Shown here piece after piece: positions 24,200 to 37,123 of a DNA stretch of 64,000 nt (position 1 is the first letter of the stretch; each line of letters starts with the position of its first letter). Source of the DNA: Pagrus major (lineage: Eukaryota > Chordata > Actinopteri > Spariformes > Sparidae); the NCBI RefSeq assembly GCF_040436345.1, contig NC_133216.1, positions 2,942,533-3,006,532 on the forward strand. The letters are read 5' to 3'. The notes below the pieces were generated by a model, which did no database searches, had not been told where the DNA came from, and worked only from the letters and a program-made list of their open reading frames with translations. The translations under genes and the position numbers were made by a program.

Positions 24200-27100
24200 T
24201 TGGCTTCTGGCACGGCGATGTTGACCAGGACAGAGGGGAGACCTGGAAGAAATACTTCACCTCTCCTCCACGGTGCATCTACAACTTGTGGCCTTTCTCT
24301 TCTCATCAATGTGGGATTTACAAATCAGATGTTTTTAGCTGCTGCCTTTGGATGAGGTCGTCGGTTGGACTGTTCAGGACTGCGGAAAGTAAAAAAGAGG
24401 ACGAAGTGAGCGTTGGGTGATAAAAGAGAGTAAAAAACTCATGTTGGTACAGATTTCAGGACTCACTGAAGCTGCTGAACCATTAAGGACTAATCCAAAT
24501 TTATGTTTTGAGTTGATGGTTGAAACACTGATGTTTCACCCTGATGAATGCAGACGAAGAAGCAGCTGTTCTGCCCTATGAATATTGGAAATGATGTCAT
24601 CACGCTGACTATTGCAGGTTGGCTTCGTTTTGTTTTTTAAATACGAAAAGAAGAAAATTCTTGAAAACAAATCGGCGGGTCAGGATGTGGTACATATGTA
24701 CATGTTTGTACAGTCATCAGGGGTGAGTGTAGCGACTCACAACCCATGTGTTAAGCTATCTGTTAGTATGCAGTACATGTTGTTGTTGCAGTACAAGAGG
24801 TTGCTTGCTGCCTGATCCAGCAGGATATTTAGGGTACGTTCCACCTCTCATTTAGGAAGCATCATAAAAACTGACACCTTTTTATACCAATTTCAACTTT
24901 AAATTCAAGGTGTATTTGTTGTATTTGAGTATGAAATTGTCAAACTTGCAGTTGTGGTTTTCATCAAAAAGAGAGGTGATGTATTTATTTGCACTGTTGT
25001 TTTGGGAGAATGTAATTTTTATGAGATTGTCAATCGCATTTCAAGACACTGACTACGTTTACATGTTCTGTAATATTCCATTATTATTTTGCGTACGTCA
25101 ATGTTATGGATTTGATTCTGGTCACACAGCGTCTTCTGTTTGGATATTCTGAGTCGAGGCTCATTTATGCTCAACGTTAAGTCCGTACTCTGCGTTCATC
25201 TCGACTGTTTTTCTGCATGTTTTTACGTACATTTTCATCAGCTGTGTAAACAGCTAAGTAGGAATATTGTCTTTTTTCTGGAATAAGAGCAAGAAACTGA
25301 ACATTGTGTGCATGTAAACATAGTCGGTGTCAAGGTTTTAAAGGTGAATGCCACTCAAAGAGGAATTCATGCATCATTATTCTGTTCTGTTTGGTTTAGA
25401 AATGATCCGACAAGGCAGCTAAACATGAACCTGTTGGTCAAAGATGTCACAGCACAGTTTTCTGGTCTGTTCTAGAGAAGTGGTCTCAGTTTCTGTAGAC
25501 GACAGTAACATGAATTCCTTGATAGTTTGGTGTTCGCCCGTAAGAACTGGATGTGTCTCGTTTATGTAGACTGGATAGTTCTCTTGAGTGTAGATCTGTT
25601 AATTTACAGGTTTTACATGTCAAACTACAGCAGGAAGCTTCGTTTATGGCTTTAATTAAAACGGTACGACATGTTCACTGCCTTATTTAATAAATGCATC
25701 ATTTCTCCGAACGACAAATCACAGGTGATAACTCAAGTCCAGTTTGGAGCTTTAGGTTTAATCATTTTGTCAGAGTTATTATAAAGTTTTACAATCTGGA
25801 GTCAAACTTGCTTGTTTGGGAATCTCAGGGATAAAAACATCTCACAACATCACAGGTGATTGTCAATGTTTACGCAGGACTTCTTGTGTTTTGAGCGCCT
25901 TCCACTGCCTGTATATATGTACTGCACTAAGTGGAACACTGACATAATGTCATGAAATAGCTGTGTTAAGATCTCTTTACTACATGAGTGTATGTTTAAT
26001 GAACTTTTCTGCTTCTCTGTCATATGATGTGGTTTAAAGTTATTGGGGTTCCATGTCTGTGCAATGGGACACTTTATTATTGTCAAATCTGGGAAAGAAA
26101 CTGAAAGTTTGTTGTCTGGTGTTTCTGAACTGACATTTTGATGTTTCAAACTGCTGTTGGTCACATTTTGCATACGACGATGCTGCATGTTAATTTGTAC
26201 ATTTTTAAGATGGTCTGAAAAATAAATGCAGTAAACATTACTGTTGTTGGATGATGTTTGATATGTGCATGTGCATTTAAGCTGATGTACACCACTTTTA
26301 TATAACATGAACTACTGACCAACCATCTCCCACTGAAGATCCTCTGTCCCCCTTCAACAATACAAGACAAAATGAGTCCATGTTGGGTGTTTACTCGTAA
26401 AGGGACAAATATGAGGCACAGGCAAAAAATACAAACAACTCAGATCAAGACAAAGACACTTTATGACTTTTACACACTTCAAAGCCCGGCTTGAACCTGA
26501 ATCTTATTCCACATCATTTCTGTTCACATGTGGCACCAGGTGTTGTCTTTGCAGGCATTTTTCTGGATCACAACATTTTGGAGTAAACACTGATAAAGCT
26601 GTGATAATTTTGCTACGATGCAACAGCCACTGACATGAGCTTTAAAGCTGCGGTAACCACATTTCTTATGTAAAACGTGGCTTGATTAGAAAGGTTACCC
26701 AAGAATTTTGAAAAATCCTTTGGACATACACACGTTGTTGAATGCAAAGACGACCTATGACGACTGATCAAACCACCAGCTGCTCACAGATGAGGTCAAT
26801 TTGTCCTGTCTGTGCACTTCTGGGCTCTTTTAACTTGCAGCAGTACATGAGGCAGACCCAGAACGTACTAGATGTTTTTATAAAACCCTTATAATCTGGG
26901 AACACCTTTGGATCCTGCAGGAGGAGCTGGACAGTGTGTCAGGTAGATGGATGTCAGGGCTGCTGTACCAAACCTCCTGCCACCACAACATCCAGCTGGT
27001 TGACCAGCAGATCGTGGAGAAATTCAACTTATTGCTTTTGTTGTAATGATTCTTATTGTTGACCATAAGAGTCCTCATCTCATGTCAGTCCTGTTAATGT

Positions 27101-27475
27101 TACTTTTGCAAGGTTTTAACCACACAGGTAGAGGAACAACATCTGCAAATCCAACTAGCAATTCAGAATATGTAGTTTAGTGATTGTTTCGACGTATGCA
27201 TAACATTTATTATCGAGTGTTCATAGGTGTTTACGCAAAGTTGCATTTTAATTACCACTGGGTGAAATGTGCAGTGACCTAACATGGCTGCAGTGACGTG
27301 GATGGTCCAGCAGAGGGCGCCACAGCTCAGTGAGAACAGGTGAAGAAAATTCAAAACGTGATCCCGATTTAATTGTGTCATGAATCAAACATATGACGTT
27401 TCTCAATTTCACGGATGATTTTTTCCCCCAAAGTCAATAAAGTCTCAGTTTGTAGTAATTTAAGTAAAATATCTA
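24200..27475 (+). other. panx1 3' region and intergenic DNA, no further gene seen
   Basis: After the panx1 stop there is AT-rich sequence without coding exons. Poly(A) signal candidates AATAAA occur at 25689-25694 and 26221-26226, so a 3' UTR of 1.5-2 kb is possible. No RNA gene or clear mobile element was recognised. Confidence 0.45.
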
Positions 27476-28055
27476 GTTTTGTGTTAAACCGCTCCGCGAA
27501 CTACATCGTCTCCCTCGATACACGTCACCGACACAACATGGCCGCCACCTGGGCTCAGAAAAGATGCTAAAAAAGATGGAAAATCACAATAAATCTGCTC
27601 ATATTGACAACTGCGGTTATTTAAAATGGTAGTTCATCTGTGATGTGAGTTAACTTATACACAAGAGCAACTCTACAATGTTTAAGTTACGGGGTTTTGG
27701 TGAGCGTTCAACGAGATGACGTCACTTTAACGCGACTGTTGGCTGTGTAGTCTGATTTTCCGACATGACTTCGGCTCTCTGTTTGGTTTTATTGTACCGA
27801 TTGAACATAAAAGTATGTAGAAAATAGTTTTGGTTTTTTTAGACAAATTCTAGACATCCAGAAATGAAATAAATCAAATAGACGAGTTAAAGTTGGTTAA
27901 AAACTGTTTCTTCTTTCTCGTGTGCAGCGTTGGGGTTTTGGCGCATGCGCAGTTTATTACTCAGCCTCCAATGCGGAAATGGTAAACTTTTGAAACCTTA
28001 ACCACAGATTTATCTGCTTTTAACTGTTTGTTAATGATCGACAGTTGTTCAAAAG
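27476..28055 (+). promoter_or_regulatory. Candidate promoter / noncoding first exon, perhaps of aamdc
   Basis: CpG-containing sequence with a perfect NRF1-type palindrome GCGCATGCGC at 27941-27950 and a good donor AAAAG|GTAAGAGAG near 28055. A short ATG frame at 27538 (MAATWAQKRC) stops after 10 codons. aamdc, the next plus-strand gene, needs an upstream noncoding exon. Assignment is inference. Confidence 0.3.
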
Positions 28056-28175
28056 GTAAGAGAGATGCAGATAGTTGTATTTTGTCTTGTTTATTTAACA
28101 ATATCGACCGTACTATGACTTGTTGATATGTTTTTTAATGGAAACGTCATGCGTTAGACGGGCATAACTTGTAGT

Positions 28176-28194
28176 GCATGACGGGAAATCGTCT
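28176..28194 (+). promoter_or_regulatory. Candidate distal element (ZNF143/Staf-like) of the U1 gene
   Basis: GCATGACGGGAAATCGTCT at -217 to -199 from the U1 start resembles the vertebrate SPH/Staf site, GCAT..TGGGA.TTGTAGT, with a few mismatches. Vertebrate snRNA distal elements normally sit near -220. Known motif class, inferred role. Confidence 0.35.
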
Positions 28195-28334
28195 TTAATG
28201 TTTTCGTTTTTTCAGCGCTTTTTACACCAAACACATCCTGAAGAGGAGAAAAACCCAAACGATGTGACTGTTGTGATTCTTTGGGGGTTAATCACAGTCA
28301 TTTCTGACGGTCTTGTAGTTTTATGGTGTTACAA

Positions 28335-28346
28335 CCATCATGGAGG
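28335..28346 (+). promoter_or_regulatory. Candidate proximal sequence element (PSE) of U1
   Basis: CCATCATGGAGG occupies -58 to -47 from the U1 start. The U2 gene has CCGTCAGTGAGG at exactly the same offset (9 of 12 identical). This is where SNAPc-bound PSEs lie in vertebrate snRNA genes; neither gene has a TATA box. It does not closely fit the mammalian PSE consensus. Confidence 0.5.
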
Positions 28347-28392
28347 TTTCTTGCTCCCAGAACCACCTCGTTGTCTCAGCCAGCCAAAGATC

Positions 28393-28557
28393 ATACTTAC
28401 CTGGCAGGAGTGACACCATGATCACAAAGGTGGTTCGCTTAGGACGAGGCCCAGCCATTGCACCCCGGCTGGGCTGATATCCTACGAAGTCCCCACATGT
28501 GGGACTCTCGACTGCACAATTTGTGGTAGTGGGGGGCTGCGTTCGCGCTTTCCCCCG
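28393..28557 (+). ncRNA. U1 spliceosomal snRNA
   Basis: It starts ATACTTACCTGGCAGG, whose 5' end pairs with 5' splice sites. Stem-loop I keeps the U1-70K loop (CATGATCACAAAGG, one change from human). Stem-loop II has the U1A target ATTGCAC within a fully paired stem (GCCCAGCC/GGCTGGGC). An Sm site AATTTGTGG and stem-loop IV with GCGTTCGCGC follow. Length is 165, against 164 in human. Substitutions in the stems are compensated and a 3'-box-like GTAAAAGAAAATA lies 8 nt downstream, so this is probably an active gene rather than a retrocopy. Confidence 0.93.
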
Positions 28558-28599
28558 ACATGATGTAAAAGAAAATAATTATAAATATTTCTTACAGTC

Positions 28600-28872
28600 T
28601 TTAAACGTGTCATGAGAAAACTTTTTGTTGTTGTTATATTGTGCTTAAATGGGCACTTTGTAGTTTTGGAGAAAAAAATTCAAACTCAGAGTTTTAATAT
28701 TTACACTATTAATGAGGTAATAATACTAACTCATAAAAAAAGCTGTTCTCAGAGGAAAAATAAGCTCCCAGAACTCTGTTTGAAGCTAGAAAGGTGGCAG
28801 GGTCCGCCACATATGCAACTCAAAATTGGTTAGGGATACTGGAACATGGCTGCATATATGCATGTCACATCT
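28600..28872. repeat. Duplicated ~280 bp segment, copy 1
   Basis: Direct repeat of 29000-29288. Shared blocks include TATTGTGCTTAAATGGGCAC, AGAGTTTTAATATTTACA, GCTAGAAAGGTGGCAGGGTC and GCTGCATATATGCATGTCAC. The copies look about 90% alike, with a small insertion (AACCATAAGTGAAT) in copy 2. It follows the U1 gene directly. Short open frames within it do not look coding. Confidence 0.8.
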
Positions 28873-28999
28873 TTGGTGTTTGTGTACGATGACTACTTAA
28901 ATGTAACAATCATCAGGATTCCGACTGTCCTGTTAAAACATTTTTTTTTCTCTATATGGTCCATTAAAATCCAGTAGGATTTCCAGACATTTCTTAAAA

Positions 29000-29288
29000 T
29001 CTTTAAACGTTTCATGAGAAAGCTTTTTTTTGTTGTTGTTATATTGTGCTTAAATGGGCACTGTGTAGTTTTGGAGAAGAAATTCAAACTCAGAGTTTTA
29101 ATATTTACAATATTAATGAGGTAATAATACAAACTCAGAACCATAAGTGAATAAAAAAGCTGTTCTCAGAGGAAAAATAAGCTCCCAGAACTCTGTTTGA
29201 AGCTAGAAAGGTGGCAGGGTCCGCCACATATGCTACTCAAAACTAGTTAGGGACACTGGACCATGGCTGCATATATGCATGTCACATT
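29000..29288. repeat. Duplicated ~280 bp segment, copy 2
   Basis: Same orientation as the copy at 28600. Its tail (TAGGGACACTGGACCATGGC) continues into sequence with ACCAGAAATATTC that resembles segments at about 14.1 and 29.7 kb, suggesting a dispersed repeat family rather than a purely local duplication. Confidence 0.8.
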
Positions 29289-29339
29289 TTTGGGGGGGGA
29301 CCAGAAATATTCTAAAAACACCAAATACAAAAATGTGGA

Positions 29340-30235
29340 TAGACAGGTGAGGTTAACATGTTTACTCGAATTGATTGACAACTAATGACGTTACATCTCA
29401 ATAGTTCTGTTTGAGATGCAGGATGAATTTGGAGGCAGTAAAGACGATTGCTTTTCAGTTTCATATATGACCCTTAAAAAATTAAATGAAATAGAGGAAT
29501 ATACGCCAGATTCAGGTCAGAGTGAGGTTTGGATGTTACCCGACTGCATTGCTCACAATAACCCAATATTCAATCGGAATAATGTTATAAATTGATATGG
29601 ATTGTCCCCCTTCTTTGTTACTCTTATTATATTATAAATACTCTGAATTAGTTAGGGATATATGGGCACCCATAGGCATATATGCATGTGCATGATTTGT
29701 GTTATTCTTCAGGACCAGAAACACAAAATAAAAATTCAGATTTGTCACAAGCAATCAAATGAAACACTAAAACATCCCGATATCAATAAAGTCACATTGG
29801 GCAGATTCTAAAACAGCAACATAAAAAGTCTTAATGACAGAAAAATGACCTGGACATTTGATAAGGTAGTTGTGTGTGTCAGGTGTGTCCACTTTGATGG
29901 AGACTGTTTCTTTTATTTTTTCTATTAAACAATCATAATATGATTACTTGCCTGACAGACCATCGCATTTCGGATCATAATACCTAAAACAAACGTACGG
30001 TTTTCTTATTTAATGCTGTTAATTTAGCAGAGCCGCCATTTAAATCAGGATTGTTTTCACCCAAAAGGGGGCGGGGACGTGACGTAAGGGCAAAGTACCC
30101 GGATGGGTTGATCTCGTCTAATTATGTCTTCAAAATAACTTTATTTGTAGCGTTTTTGTTACATTTCTTATACGTCTGTTTGTCGGACTTTACCTTTAAT
30201 TTCCCGGACTGTGTTCAGATTATTACTTAATGTTT
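29340..30235. other. AT-rich spacer upstream of U2
   Basis: There is no coding exon. 29640-29790 is related to the 14.0-14.2 kb segment (GAAACACTAAAACATCC). GGGACGTGACGTAAGGG near 30068-30084 includes a CRE/ATF-type TGACGTAA about 225 bp before the U2 start and could be its distal element. Confidence 0.4.
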
Positions 30236-30239
30236 GGAC

Positions 30240-30251
30240 CCGTCAGTGAGG
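30240..30251 (+). promoter_or_regulatory. Candidate proximal sequence element (PSE) of U2
   Basis: CCGTCAGTGAGG at -58 to -47 of U2 matches the motif at the same position before U1 in 9 of 12 bases. TATA-less, as expected for a Pol II snRNA promoter. Confidence 0.5.
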
Positions 30252-30297
30252 AGGAGGGTTCGGAGAGTGGCGTCTTTCCCTCTGACGTCATGACGCC

Positions 30298-30484
30298 ATC
30301 GCTTCTCGGCCTTTTGGCTAAGATCAAGTGTAGTATCTGTTCTTATCAGTTTAATATCTGATACGTCCCCTACCCGGGGACCATATATTAAATTGATTTT
30401 TGGAGCAGGGAGATGGAATAGGGGCTTGCTCCGTCCACTCCACGCATCGACCTGGTATTGCAGAACCTCCAGGACCGGTGCACC
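30298..30484 (+). ncRNA. U2 spliceosomal snRNA
   Basis: It begins ATCGCTTCTCGGCCTTTTGG and contains the branch-point recognition stretch (GTGTAGTATCTGTTC), stem-loop IIa, the Sm-site region (ATTTTTGGAGCAGG) and the 3' domain ending GGACCGGTGCACC. Differences from human are few and mostly paired (CCCCTACCCGGGG in stem IIb). A 3'-box-like GTTGAAAGATA lies at 30496-30506, the kind of signal Integrator uses to process pre-snRNA. It appears intact and active. Confidence 0.95.
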
Positions 30485-30506
30485 CCCCTCTCAATGTTGA
30501 AAGATA

Positions 30507-31223
30507 AACCAAGAAATGACCTTAATTTAACCAGCTGTCGGTAAAATGTTTGATGTTCTGAAACATCTTAAAGAAACTGAAACACGTCCAGTTGTCTACG
30601 ATACAGTACTCAGAATAAAAGTGAGGAATAATCAGATATTGTATATGTATATATGTATGTGTGTACTGTACTGATTAAAGATTATTATTATTTAGACAAG
30701 TTTTGGAAAATTAATCAGAATAAGGTTTAGACTCTTCAGGAAGCTGGTTTATTATCAGACTTTATGGAGAAGAGGTGGGATTAAGTACATTTATACGTCT
30801 TCTCACTCCTTCCTATTATGTAAAAAAATATATATATTTTGCTTTATGCTTTTCTGTCTGTAAATATAATTTTAGCTTTTTATTTGTTTTTAAACTTTTA
30901 TTCTCGTCTGTCGTTTCTTGTTCTTTACGTATCCCATAAAACATTTCAATCAAAAATCAGATCAATTGAAAGACGTACTATGTCACCAACGTTAAGTTTT
31001 GCATTAAAAATTGTGCTTTTGATACTGTTGATGGACAAACTGAACCTCGTTTTAACTACTTCATGTTTGATATTGTGGATTTGGAGCTTTAGATGTGACA
31101 CAAATTAAAGAAAGGGTTTGGGTTGTGTGTTTTCGGTGCTTTGGTTTTGAATCATATCGACATAGAAGTGTAATCTGGATCACTGCTGAAAGTTCATGAT
31201 GTTGTGTTTCTCTTTAACGACAG
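30507..31223. other. Spacer between U2 and aamdc 5' region
   Basis: AT-rich, with no gene. GTCCAGTTGTCTACGATACAG near 30588 shares the core of the inverted repeat at 21.4 kb. A plus-strand frame at 30839-31108 is hydrophobic AT-rich sequence with no recognisable domain. Confidence 0.4.
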
Positions 31224-31274
31224 GAGGAAGACTCATATCGGGGGGTGTGTTCAGTCGGCTGACACCGTGTTAAG
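31224..31274 (+). other. Candidate 5' UTR exon of aamdc
   Basis: The segment is flanked by an acceptor (TTTAACGACAG) and a strong donor (TTAAG|GTAAGCAG), 51 nt long and noncoding. It lies 760 bp before the first aamdc coding exon on the same strand. Splice-site logic only. Confidence 0.4.
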
Positions 31275-31587
31275 GTAAGCAGCAGTACAGGCCTCTGCTT
31301 CAGGATTTAATCTAAAAGCTTATTAAACTGCTGACAGCGACACTGCAGCTCCTTTTCTAATTGTTTTCAAACCTGTAAAGATCATAAACGTAACGGTAGA
31401 TTCTGACACAGAGTGTTTTATTGGTTTGGTGAGTTGGTCTGTGAGCGGTACAAAAATAGCTCTCAGGCAGATCATATGAATAACAGCAGAACTGGCAGAG
31501 GAAAGTTTCTGCAGCTGACGGACACCAATGTTCAGCTGCTGTTTTTTGTTTTACTTCTAAGGTATAATGAGCAGCATGTTAAAGGTT

Positions 31588-31998
31588 TCGTAGGCACAAA
31601 ACATTTCTGGAGCTTCACAGCAAAACTGTGTTGCAGCGTGAATCTAAGCTTACGGGAAAAAACCTTTTTGGGCCGCAGTGCATCATGTGATGATGTGATA
31701 AACGGTTTGGCTTCAAAGCCTGGAGCTCCTCCTGGGGGGTTGGTGTGCACCCTGTCCGAAGTGGGTGCACGAGCTCGACTGCATGTCGAGGGTGTAAATA
31801 AAGTTTTATTCAAATCAAGAGACTTCGATGACGCTGGACGAGCTGTATGGAGCCATTTTGTGTTTTCTTTTTTCGGTTGTTTTTGCTGTGAAGCTCCAGA
31901 AATGTTTTGTTGTCTACAAACTTCACCTGACCTTCCATCAACATGGAGGTGAGGAGATGATGACTGAATTTTCATTTTTGGGTGAACTGTTCCTTTAA
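31588..31998. repeat. Long-palindrome MITE-like element, copy 3
   Basis: The left arm has AAAACATTTCTGGAGCTTCAC and the right arm TGTGAAGCTCCAGAAATG, then CTTCCATCAACATGGAGGTG and the terminal GGGTGAACTGTTCCTTTAA. The centre has GTGCACCCTGTCCGAAGTGG. Its right end lies about 30 bp from the splice acceptor of the first aamdc coding exon. Confidence 0.7.
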
Positions 31999-33630
<1,632 letters not shown>

Positions 33631-34382
33631 TGGATGACGGTCACTTCCTGCCTTGCTGCACCAACAGAGACGAGCTACACAACACAAAGAACAGCCCGTA
33701 GTTCACCTTCGCTCACAGTCTCTGTTTTGCTCTTCTGGCTCTCAGCTTTTCTCAGCATGACTACAGAGCAGTTTGAAATCAGTTTGAAGTGGACAGGCCT
33801 TCATACCAGCACAGGTTTGGCTTCAGAAGAGCCAATAGAAATGTTTTTAAGTCTATAAATCAGTGAACTCAAAGAGAAAAGCGCTTCAGAAGGCCTCGGT
33901 AGGATGAAGATCAAATCTGTGCACTTTATGTTATTAAACAATTAAATTGAGGATGAAACGTTGTGGAATCAAACTCACCGCTTTTTTACTTGTAGGTAAA
34001 AGACTGCTGTTGATAATAAGTTAATAAATGTACAGTATATTTTTGATGACGTAAAAATGTTTTTCTGCTTGTTTGCTCTAGAAATTAAACTCAGAAAATG
34101 AATCATTCATCACGTGTGTTCGTCTTTATAAGAAACAACCGTAGATACAAAAATATTCTGGTACAGATGAAACACCACGAGAAAGAACAATACTCTTGGT
34201 ACTTAATTAACTTAATTATTTTTATGCAACTGTGATTAAAAGAGAAAGCAAATAGTTTATGTACTGACACATCTATCACTGATGATGAGAGCTATCGACC
34301 TCTTTCAGTCCTGATCGAGTAAAGAAAAACAAGCTGAGAAAGTTTTGTATGTGAAGCTGAAAAGAGTCCGTCTGTCCTTTCG
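33631..34382. other. aamdc-ints4 convergent intergenic region
   Basis: It holds the aamdc 3' UTR and the ints4 3' UTR end to end. AATAAA for the plus strand is at 34023-34028. I found no canonical AATAAA for ints4 on the minus strand within this gap. No other gene. Confidence 0.5.
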
Positions 34383-36457
34383 TTAGCGTCGGGCAGGTTT
34401 AGGCATGATGAAGACTTTGACGGACTTGCTGAAGGGGATGGTTCCTTCTACGGCCGCCTCTGGTGGCGGGAGGCTGTCGATGCTGTCGCTCCATCCCAGC
34501 TTGGAGGCAGAGGAGGAGGAGGAGAGGGAGGTGGAGGAGGAGCTGTAGGCCAGCAGGAGGCGCACCTCGATCTGAGACGGCTCTGAAGGAAGAGACGAGA
34601 AAACAGTCAGTGAAAGAAACAGAATTACACTGAATACAATGAAGGCAAAGTTTAACAGTTTGGGGTCTGTATCTCCCTGCGTGTGTTTTACTGACCTGTC
34701 CATGCGGTGTGTGAGAGGTAAACCTGTGTGATGAGTCTGTGTCTGTCGGGTCCAGGCTTCCTGAAGTCTGCAGGTTTAGGATGGATCACGTGACTCTGGC
34801 CGTCTGGATACAAAACCTGCAGAGACAACAGGAGGCAGCAGGTGTTCATAATCAGTGAATTAACAAGTAGTTGAAGGGTTTAATGAACAGACATGTAGCT
34901 GTTAACAAGTCTGCTGCAAAAATATCAATCTGGTTAGTGAGGTTTAGTGGTGAGACTGAGTTCTGGGTTTTCCAGAGGACTCGAGCAGACGGCTTCAACA
35001 AAACTCATCTTTTACTATCGAAAATATTTTGAGTTAAGTTCTTAAATTCAGCATTCAGGTGTCTGTACGAGTAAAGCAAAACTGTGGCCAAAGTTTTAGT
35101 AAACAAAGGAGTTTTAAAACTTTGTTTTCTACTTTGTCGTATATTATTACATAATAAAAATGTTTTTTGTGTGTCTTTAAAACTAGTATGTTTCATTTCA
35201 TGTGTGTGAACACTGAACATTCGACACTAAACTTTTAAATAAATTCTTAATGATGAATGAAAACAAAATCAACCCCACAGGGTTTTTTGTATGAAAGGTT
35301 TGTCGACTAGAACTCTGCAGCTGACCAAAAGGCCATTCGTCAGCTGAGGATCTGAGGACGTCATTTAGTTTTACATCAAACTGACCTGAACTTTCACAGT
35401 GTTCTGAGGATCCTGGACGTGCTCCAGTGTTGCATCGATGTCGAGCGCCACCACCAGGCCAGACGTGAACCTCAGCGGGTTGTCAGACTCCCCCGTCGGC
35501 TCTATGATGGTGGCTGTCGCCCGATGGATCTGTAAACCGGCAGGGAAACAAAAAGTACTCAGGTTACCACCCGGCTCATCACTGCTGCTGAGTAGAAACA
35601 AACATTCTCAGTTTTTCTGCAGATTTCCTTTATGATCTGAGCGACTACCTGTTCAGGGAGTCTGAGCTGCAGCAGGCCGCTCTGTCTCAGCGTCGTCTGG
35701 AGGATCTTCACCAGCTCTACTGGTTTACAGGACGACAGACGGGGCATCAGCTCCAACAGCTTGTCCACAAAACTGTCCTGGAGGTGGGGCAGCTCTGTCA
35801 GGAACAACCTGAGGGGGCAGAAAACATGGAAAGAAGGAACAGTGAGTGGACAGCAACTGAAAACAAAAGCCTACAAAGAAATCTTGCTGTGACAAAATAC
35901 AATCAAACCTCTAAATAAACATGATTGATTTTATACACCTGGAGTGTTCAGGGGATTTTGCCTCAGTACCACCAACATCTATAATTGTTGGATCCTAATT
36001 GAAAGGTGCTTGACAGATAAACTTGCCTTATGAGTATTAACCAGACGAGTCGTGTTATGGTTATATAAAATAAAGCGTGGCACACCAAGAGACAAAGATC
36101 TCACCTCTGAAAAGACTCAATGTCCTGCAGAAACTTCTCACAGCTGCTGATGAGAGGATCCAACCTGAAGAGAAAAGACAAACATCAGCTCACAGATGAA
36201 GTCCACATGAAGTCTTAAATATATAAGATATGTGTTTGTGTATACTGACCCTTGCCTGGTGCGAGCAGTCAGGATGAGCTGCAGAGCTTTGGCCTGGAGG
36301 CGAACATGATGTATGGTGGCCACCTGTCTGCTGTCCAGACCGCTGTAAAGAAACTCCAGCTTGTAGGTTTCCTCTAAGATCTGCAAACAACAACAACAAC
36401 ACACACATCTAAACACACAAAAATCACCTGAAATGATCTCACAGGTGTGGTTATACC

Positions 36458-36496
<39 letters not shown>

Positions 36497-37038
36497 ACCT
36501 GCTGAGCTGCTGCTGTGGCCGTGACGTTTTGTTTGAGGCAGAGAGGGACGGCCATGTTCCACAGCTTCTCCTGCAGAGCCTGAAGAGACATGGTGAAGGT
36601 AAAACATCAAAGTCCTTACTTAAAAACACCAGTCCATTTCTGTAAAGGGACAATTCACCACAAAATCAAAACTGTTTATCCATCTAGATTGTTTTGGTGT
36701 GAGTTGCTGAGTTGCTCAGATGGATAAATAACACCACAGGTAAGAGGTGATTTTGATTTTGGGGGGAACTGTCCCTTTAAACACATACTAAAAGAAGTAA
36801 CAAAAAGCTTCCCACAGAAATATTAGTCAAAGCATAATAAACAAAATCACACACACACTCGTACCTTCATGAGCAGCAGCTGGCAGCGCAGGTACGTCGC
36901 ACAGAAATCAGCAGCTCCAGCAAGTTCGGTCTGCAGCTCGCCGAGCCGCCGCAGGTCTCTGACAGACAGACGGGAGGAAAAATACATAAACACACTCCTC
37001 ATCATCCATCAATTAAAAACATGTTAACAGTCCAATAT

Positions 37039-37123
<85 letters not shown>

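Noticed and set aside
27538-27570. ATG in good context (MAATWAQKRC) as a gene start
   Set aside because: It stops after 10 codons. A splice within it is possible, but no fitting second exon was found.
28393-28557. U1 as a retrotransposed pseudogene
   Set aside because: Full length, compensated stem changes, a 3'-box-like sequence, no A-tail or target duplication, and a promoter motif shared with U2.
30839-31108. 89-codon hydrophobic plus-strand ORF after U2
   Set aside because: AT-rich random-looking frame with no family similarity or splice context.
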